From Flavobacterium agri (lineage in GTDB: Bacteria > Bacteroidota > Bacteroidia > Flavobacteriales > Flavobacteriaceae), in NCBI RefSeq assembly GCF_013401995.1, contig NZ_JACBJI010000002.1, positions 703,867 through 767,866 on the forward strand: a stretch of 64,000 nt of DNA, given 5' to 3'. Made by a program: the position numbers and the translations under genes. The notes under the pieces were generated by a model. The model was not told where the DNA came from, searched no databases, and saw only the letters and a program-made list of their open reading frames with translations. Below are positions 60,218 to 64,000 of the stretch, one piece after another. Positions within the stretch are counted from its first letter, which is position 1. Each line of letters starts with the position of its first letter.

Positions 60218-60467
60218 CTTATTAAAAATAAGGATTATTCGCGTGGCAAGTTGGTCATTGTGAAATATTTACCAATGTCTTTTTGTAGTGTAGTTGCTAC
60301 AGAAAGTGTCGTTCGTCGAGAGTTTTTAAAAAAAATAGAGAATGACCGAAAGTCTTATCATTACAGGAGTTCGCAAGGTGCGAACGCTTTAAACTGTAAA
60401 CATTTGTTGGTTTTTGATAAGTAGATGTCCGTTCGCAATGCATAACTTGCGGTAAATCCCAAACGAA

Positions 60468-60782
60468 ATGAACACGCATACCTTGATTTTGAAATGTACG
60501 GGTTTGCCTGCTCGCGAAGTTTCCAACCTCGAATCTTTCCTTGAATCCAGACTCAGGAAAGGACGCATGGAATACTTCGGCAGGAACGGACTGCGGCTGT
60601 ATTCAGACCCGGATGCGATCATGGAAAGCCTCAAAGGCAAATTCTTCATCCAGTTCTCATTCGGTCATTTGTTGCAGCTCGACAGCGTACATGCTTTGGC
60701 GGTCATCCGCGCCGCGTTGAAATCGGGCATGGTGAAAATGGTGAAACGCGCCTCCGACGGATTCGACGTGATATTGCCTTAA
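60468..60782 (+). CDS. Small hypothetical protein
   Basis: 104 residues, soluble and basic, with an alpha/beta look (TLILKCTGLPAREVSNLESFLESRL, GRMEYFGRNGLRLYSD, FFIQFSFGHLLQLDSVHALAVIRAALKSGMV). No family is recognised. The 250-nt stretch before it (60218-60467) contains two possible hairpins (GTTCGCA / TGCGAAC at 60369-60385 and CGCAA / TTGCG further on) but no clear promoter. The upstream neighbour is divergent, so it is a single gene. Confidence 0.55.
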   Translation: MNTHTLILKCTGLPAREVSNLESFLESRLRKGRMEYFGRNGLRLYSDPDAIMESLKGKFFIQFSFGHLLQLDSVHALAVIRAALKSGMVKMVKRASDGFDVILP

Positions 60783-60793
60783 ACTGCTTTCCT

Positions 60794-63430
60794 TTATTTT
60801 TTCGATTCTTCTTTTCTCGAATGTTGCAGGAACGATTCCGGAATACGATCGAAGCGTACGTTTTGTCCATCGTAATAAATGGATGTTCCTTCGTTTTGGG
60901 ACTCGCTCGCCATCACGTTTTTCATTTTGTCGTCGAATTCACGCGCCAATACGGTTTTGGATATCGACATGCCGTCCTCGAAACCTTTCTGTGTTCCGAC
61001 GGCGACCCAATTGAATGAAGCGTTGCTCGTTCCCGAACCGTTTTCGGTCACATAAAAACCTTCTTCGGTAACGCGATTCACGAAAACGCCTTTGGTTTCC
61101 GCGGTAGGCGTAATGGTCACGTTAATGGTTTCGGCCGAAGCGACCGATTCTGCAAATGCACTTTTGAATGCGATGAAAGCCGTGCCGTTCTGTAACTGGC
61201 CTTTTCCTCGGGTCATGATGTCGATTTCGGTAGAAGTGGGAACGAACGTCGCGCTGCGTTCCGAACCTCCGTTGTCGGTGAGCTTTACGATGGGCTCGTT
61301 TACGATGGTTTTTCCTTGAACGTACGCGCCGAATTCGCTGCCGTGGGAAACCAATCCGAATTGGTTGCCGGCTACATAGCCACCCATAAAACCGCCGGTA
61401 ATTCCAAGCCCAATGCGGTTGTTGGGTTTTGTACGATCTACCATTCGATTGCCGGTGTTGATAGCAAGGATGCTGCTTCCCGAGCCGCCTCCGTAAACGC
61501 TGTACGTGATGCCGCTAAGTCCTCGATAGCCTAACATTCCGAAGTTTCCGGAACCTCCGAAACCCAGTACGCCGCCCGTTCCGTCGGCAATCGTTCCCGA
61601 ACCCAAGGTAAGGATGTCGCCCACAACCCCGAACATATACGAATTGCTCGAGGCGCTCGTTACCCGCGACCCGATGTTGCCGTAAACGCCACTCAAAGCA
61701 CCCAAATTGCCTTGATTGTAGGAGCCGCCTTGAAATCCGAGACCTTGCGTGATGTTGTTGTTTTCGCCCAAAACACCTGTTGCTTTCCAGTTTCCGGTTG
61801 CCGTTTCGTCGATCACACCGTGGCTGCCGATCGGGATAATGCCTGTCGTAGCGCCGTCTGCCTGGCCAACAAGTCCTTCTCCTGTCCTGATAAACGAAGA
61901 AAGCGATCCGGTTTTGGTCAATCCGACCACGCCGTAACCTGTGTTGTTCGAATATCCGAGAACCCCGATTCCGCCCGCATCGGCATAAGCGGCAAGCGCT
62001 CTTTTGGATGTGGCGTTCGGATAACCCGTAAGGTTGCCATAAGAAGTGGCCGAAGTGTGAGCGGATAAAACATCGCGGCTGTCTTCTCCGTTGGCCTTGC
62101 CAATCACGGTCGAACCTTGCACGCGTAATCCGTTGGTGGGTGCGGCATCGACTGAAGCGTATGTCGTTCCGATGGTGACATTTCCCGTATTTCGAAGCCG
62201 GAAACCTTCCACGCCGTTTGTCGTCAACGACAAATTATCCGCGGCAGCGCTAAAAATACCGGTGTTCGTATCGGTTTGGAAAGAATAGATCGGAAGTGCC
62301 GCCGTACCTAATGAATACGGTTGAAGCTGGCCGTTATTGGCGTTGCTGATGTTCCATCGGTCGGTATTGTTGGTTTTGATGCGGAGGTCGATCGCATCTG
62401 AAGTTCCGATAAAATTGGTGCCTGCCACAGTGCCCGAATTGCCCGTGATCGTCCAGTCGTTGTTGTTGCCGATCGCGAGTTTGGTCCATTGCGCACCATC
62501 CCAATAATAAAAAGCGGGCGTCACATTATTGGGCGCTGTTCCTGCAGTAGCCGTGTTATATACCAATTCGGATGTCGTAGGCGTAGTCAATGGCAAAGCC
62601 GAATTCGTGGCCGTGAGCGCAACTCTTGGAATCAATAAACCGTCATTTGTGCTGGTTACGTCGAGCATCGCATTAGCGGTAGTAGCTCCGATCACGATTT
62701 TCCCGTTGGCATCCACGCGAATTCTTTCCGTTCCATTGGTAGCAACAGAAAGTGCATCGGCCGAAGGGCTGAAAATCCCGGTGTTCGCATCGGCAGAAAA
62801 CGAATAGAATGGGAGTGCGGCCGTACCCAATGCGAGCGCATGCACCTGGTCGGCATTCGGGATTCGCAGACGAGCACCCGCACCTGTACTGAAATCCAAA
62901 GCATCTGGGCCGGAACTGAAAATGCCTGTGTTCGGATCGCTCGTAAATGAAAAAGTAGGCGCAACGGATGTTCCGATGGAAAACGACTGAAGTTGGCCGT
63001 TGTTGGCATTGCTGATGTTCCATCGGTCGGTGTTATTGGTGCGGATCCGTAAATCGACAGCGTCTGTAGTACCTAAGAAATTAGTGCCTGCGGCTGTTCC
63101 TGAATTCCCCGTGAGCGCCCAATATGAACTCGTTCCCGTAGCCAAACGCACCCAAATTGAGCCGTTCCAATAATAATAACCAGGTGTGACCTGATTGGCT
63201 CCGGCTGCGGAAGTATTAGTATTGTACACGAGTTCCGACACGGTGGGCGTGACCACAGTGGCTACGTTGGTTGCTGTTAGTGAAATTCTCGGGATCAAGA
63301 GTCCGTCAGTAGTTGAAACCACATCGAGAGCTCCCGAGGGTGTAACCGTTCCTATGCCGACTTGCGCGCGACTCAGGAAGCTGGAAAAAAGAAACAGAAG
63401 GTAGGCGCTTCTGGCGATAATCCTTTTCAT
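60794..63430 (-). CDS. Long secreted repeat protein (VGIGT-type, tail-fibre-like)
   Basis: 878 residues from the ATG at 63430, placed before a signal peptide (MKRIIARSAYLLFLFSSFLSRAQ). A longer frame starts 12 codons upstream without signal-peptide logic. The mature N-terminus reads VGIGTVTPSGALDVVSTTDG, the usual start of Bacteroidota fibre-like proteins. Two long repeats follow, about 24-265 and 266-420, with shared segments such as LLIPRISLTATN, SELVYNT, LRI(R/K)TNNTDRWNISNANNGQLQ and TGIFS. A glycine-rich region follows (about 450-710). The C-terminus is a helical ending (FLQHSRKEES) without a recognisable T9SS domain or S74 peptidase. It probably forms an extended surface fibre. It stands alone. 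Confidence 0.7.
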   Translation of the reverse strand: MKRIIARSAYLLFLFSSFLSRAQVGIGTVTPSGALDVVSTTDGLLIPRISLTATNVATVVTPTVSELVYNTNTSAAGANQVTPGYYYWNGSIWVRLATGTSSYWALTGNSGTAAGTNFLGTTDAVDLRIRTNNTDRWNISNANNGQLQSFSIGTSVAPTFSFTSDPNTGIFSSGPDALDFSTGAGARLRIPNADQVHALALGTAALPFYSFSADANTGIFSPSADALSVATNGTERIRVDANGKIVIGATTANAMLDVTSTNDGLLIPRVALTATNSALPLTTPTTSELVYNTATAGTAPNNVTPAFYYWDGAQWTKLAIGNNNDWTITGNSGTVAGTNFIGTSDAIDLRIKTNNTDRWNISNANNGQLQPYSLGTAALPIYSFQTDTNTGIFSAAADNLSLTTNGVEGFRLRNTGNVTIGTTYASVDAAPTNGLRVQGSTVIGKANGEDSRDVLSAHTSATSYGNLTGYPNATSKRALAAYADAGGIGVLGYSNNTGYGVVGLTKTGSLSSFIRTGEGLVGQADGATTGIIPIGSHGVIDETATGNWKATGVLGENNNITQGLGFQGGSYNQGNLGALSGVYGNIGSRVTSASSNSYMFGVVGDILTLGSGTIADGTGGVLGFGGSGNFGMLGYRGLSGITYSVYGGGSGSSILAINTGNRMVDRTKPNNRIGLGITGGFMGGYVAGNQFGLVSHGSEFGAYVQGKTIVNEPIVKLTDNGGSERSATFVPTSTEIDIMTRGKGQLQNGTAFIAFKSAFAESVASAETINVTITPTAETKGVFVNRVTEEGFYVTENGSGTSNASFNWVAVGTQKGFEDGMSISKTVLAREFDDKMKNVMASESQNEGTSIYYDGQNVRFDRIPESFLQHSRKEESKK

Positions 63431-63466
63431 AAGCGGTAGAATTAGGGGTAAATAATAAGTTACCAC

Positions 63467-63705
63467 AACCCGTTAATTCTCTGTTGATGAAAAATCGTTA
63501 TGTGGTGGTTGAAAAATAATTGTTAGACATCTGTAGAAGACTTGGGTTGTGCATCTCTAATTTAAGCCTTATAATTTTAAATAATTGTTAAAAATGCGCA
63601 AATTGTGAATTGTTGAAGATTGAAAACAAACAAATTATGTCAGATTGAATGATTTTGCATTAAGTGTCTTTTATCGAAAGTTTCAACACATTTTGCGGAT
63701 AAAAC
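63467..63705. other. AT-rich gene-free stretch
   Basis: About 240 nt upstream of the repeat-protein gene. It is AT-rich, with no ORF worth noting and no strong -7 match. It presumably contains the promoter of that gene. Confidence 0.5.
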
Positions 63706-63737
63706 AAAAAAGCCCGAACAAGATGTTCAGGCTTTAC
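63706..63737 (-). terminator. Terminator after the GIY-YIG gene and tRNA relic
   Basis: AAAGCCCGAACA and TGTTCAGGCTTT pair with one G-T pair. On the minus strand this is followed by TTTTTTGTT. It closes the transcript that contains the GIY-YIG gene and the tRNA relic. Confidence 0.75.
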
Positions 63738-63738
63738 A

Positions 63739-63789
63739 TGGTACCTCCAGTCCCGAAGCATCGGGAGAACCAGGACATATGGATTTTAT
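63739..63789 (-). repeat. tRNA 3'-half relic with hairpin in place of the T-loop
   Basis: On the minus strand, AAATCCATATGTCCTGGTTC, the hairpin TCCCGATGCTTCGGGA (63751-63766 on the plus strand) and then CTGGAGGTACCA. This has the order of a tRNA from the anticodon stem to the discriminator base (T-stem, T-loop, acceptor AGGTACC-A). It looks like a tRNA-Phe-type 3' half, with the loop replaced in the same way as in the tRNA-Leu relics. The assignment to Phe rests on memory of such genes, not on a search. Confidence 0.6.
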
Positions 63790-64000
63790 AAGGGCAAATC
63801 GGGGATGATGTGCGGATTTTCGACAATCTTAACGATGAACTTTCGTGATTTTATCTTTTTCACGAAGAATTCAATGGCTTGAACTTTTTCTCTGTTGCTG
63901 CATTCAAAAGATACTGCGTATTCCCAATCGGAAGCTTTTCGGGTAAATGCGTGTGAATACACGTGAGAGTTGTGCTTCTGCAATCGTTCAACGAGATTCT
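63786..64000 (-). CDS. GIY-YIG nuclease family protein, C-terminal part
   Basis: The frame is open to the end of the window. 71 complete codons before the stop are visible, and the start lies outside. The sequence NLVERLQKHNSHVYSHAF ... TRKASDWEYAVSFEC ... VQAIEFFVKKIKSRKFI has the typical end of short GIY-YIG proteins (RLxxHNxG..., T.W, AxxxExxxKxxxxRK). The catalytic GIY-YIG motif is outside the window. The stop codon overlaps the beginning of the tRNA-like relic, so the protein gene and the relic are joined without any spacer. Gene and relic share one terminator. Confidence 0.75.
   Translation of the reverse strand, partial: NLVERLQKHNSHVYSHAFTRKASDWEYAVSFECSNREKVQAIEFFVKKIKSRKFIVKIVENPHIIPDLPL

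Overview
The window comes from a chromosome of the Bacteroidota, most likely a Flavobacterium or close relative. The evidence is SusC/SusD pairs, type IX secretion (T9SS) C-terminal sorting domains, a mevalonate-pathway cluster, promoters of the Bacteroidota type (TAnnTTTG at -7), a BlaI/BlaR-TonB operon and short UbiA and DUF families typical of this class. No phage, plasmid origin, CRISPR array or rRNA operon is visible.

Layout. 1-9.2 kb holds housekeeping and hypothetical genes: a cyclase fragment, an MmcQ/YjbR protein, a PH-domain protein, a PAP2 phosphatase, a DUF4407 membrane protein, a BlaI/BlaR-TonB sensor operon with two operator dyads, a secreted protein with an internal duplication, and an M20 dipeptidase. 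At 9.3-9.6 kb is tRNA-Leu(TAG), followed by two tandem copies of its own 3' end plus terminator. In both copies the T-loop is replaced by a small hairpin. 9.9-13.5 kb holds a diheme lipoprotein and a VCBS/ASPIC T9SS protein. 13.6-22 kb holds small genes, a DUF885 lipoprotein, a GIY-YIG protein, a pseudouridine synthase, and the UbiA/mevalonate kinase/mevalonate-diphosphate decarboxylase genes, then TspO. 22-31.7 kb is a tandem of three large paralogous T9SS-secreted proteins. 31.7-35.9 kb holds a HI0933-type flavoprotein, a GDPD, small DUFs and an FAD-linked oxidase.

35.9-55.6 kb is a starch/maltodextrin utilisation locus. Its parts are two periplasmic GH13 enzymes, a GH65 maltose-phosphorylase-like enzyme, beta-phosphoglucomutase, an MFS sugar transporter, a LacI-type regulator, SusC, SusD, SusE and a T9SS-secreted GH13 amylase. 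The inferred scheme is that the secreted amylase cuts starch, SusCDE bring in the oligosaccharides, periplasmic GH13 enzymes shorten them, the MFS protein imports maltose, and GH65 plus PgmB yield glucose and glucose-6-phosphate. The two divergently oriented transcription units (transporter and susC) carry the same LacI-like operator, each 45 nt upstream of its -7 element. 55.7-63.4 kb holds two AsmA-like envelope proteins, a small hypothetical gene and a long secreted repeat protein. The window ends in a GIY-YIG gene that runs directly into a tRNA 3'-half relic.

The most unusual signals are in the non-coding repeats. (1) A palindromic family (AAACCTCAAAGGTTTT, one base, then the reverse complement) flanks a short REP-associated-transposase-like gene that has lost its catalytic motifs. 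One copy lies in frame inside the signal-peptide region of a GH13 enzyme. (2) tRNA 3'-end relics from two different tRNAs both carry the hairpin TCCCGA-nnnn-TCGGGA in place of the T-loop, one of them directly after a GIY-YIG gene. (3) A structured intergenic element of about 90-140 nt with conserved ends and a variable middle occurs three times. These three families are the best candidates for undescribed biology here.
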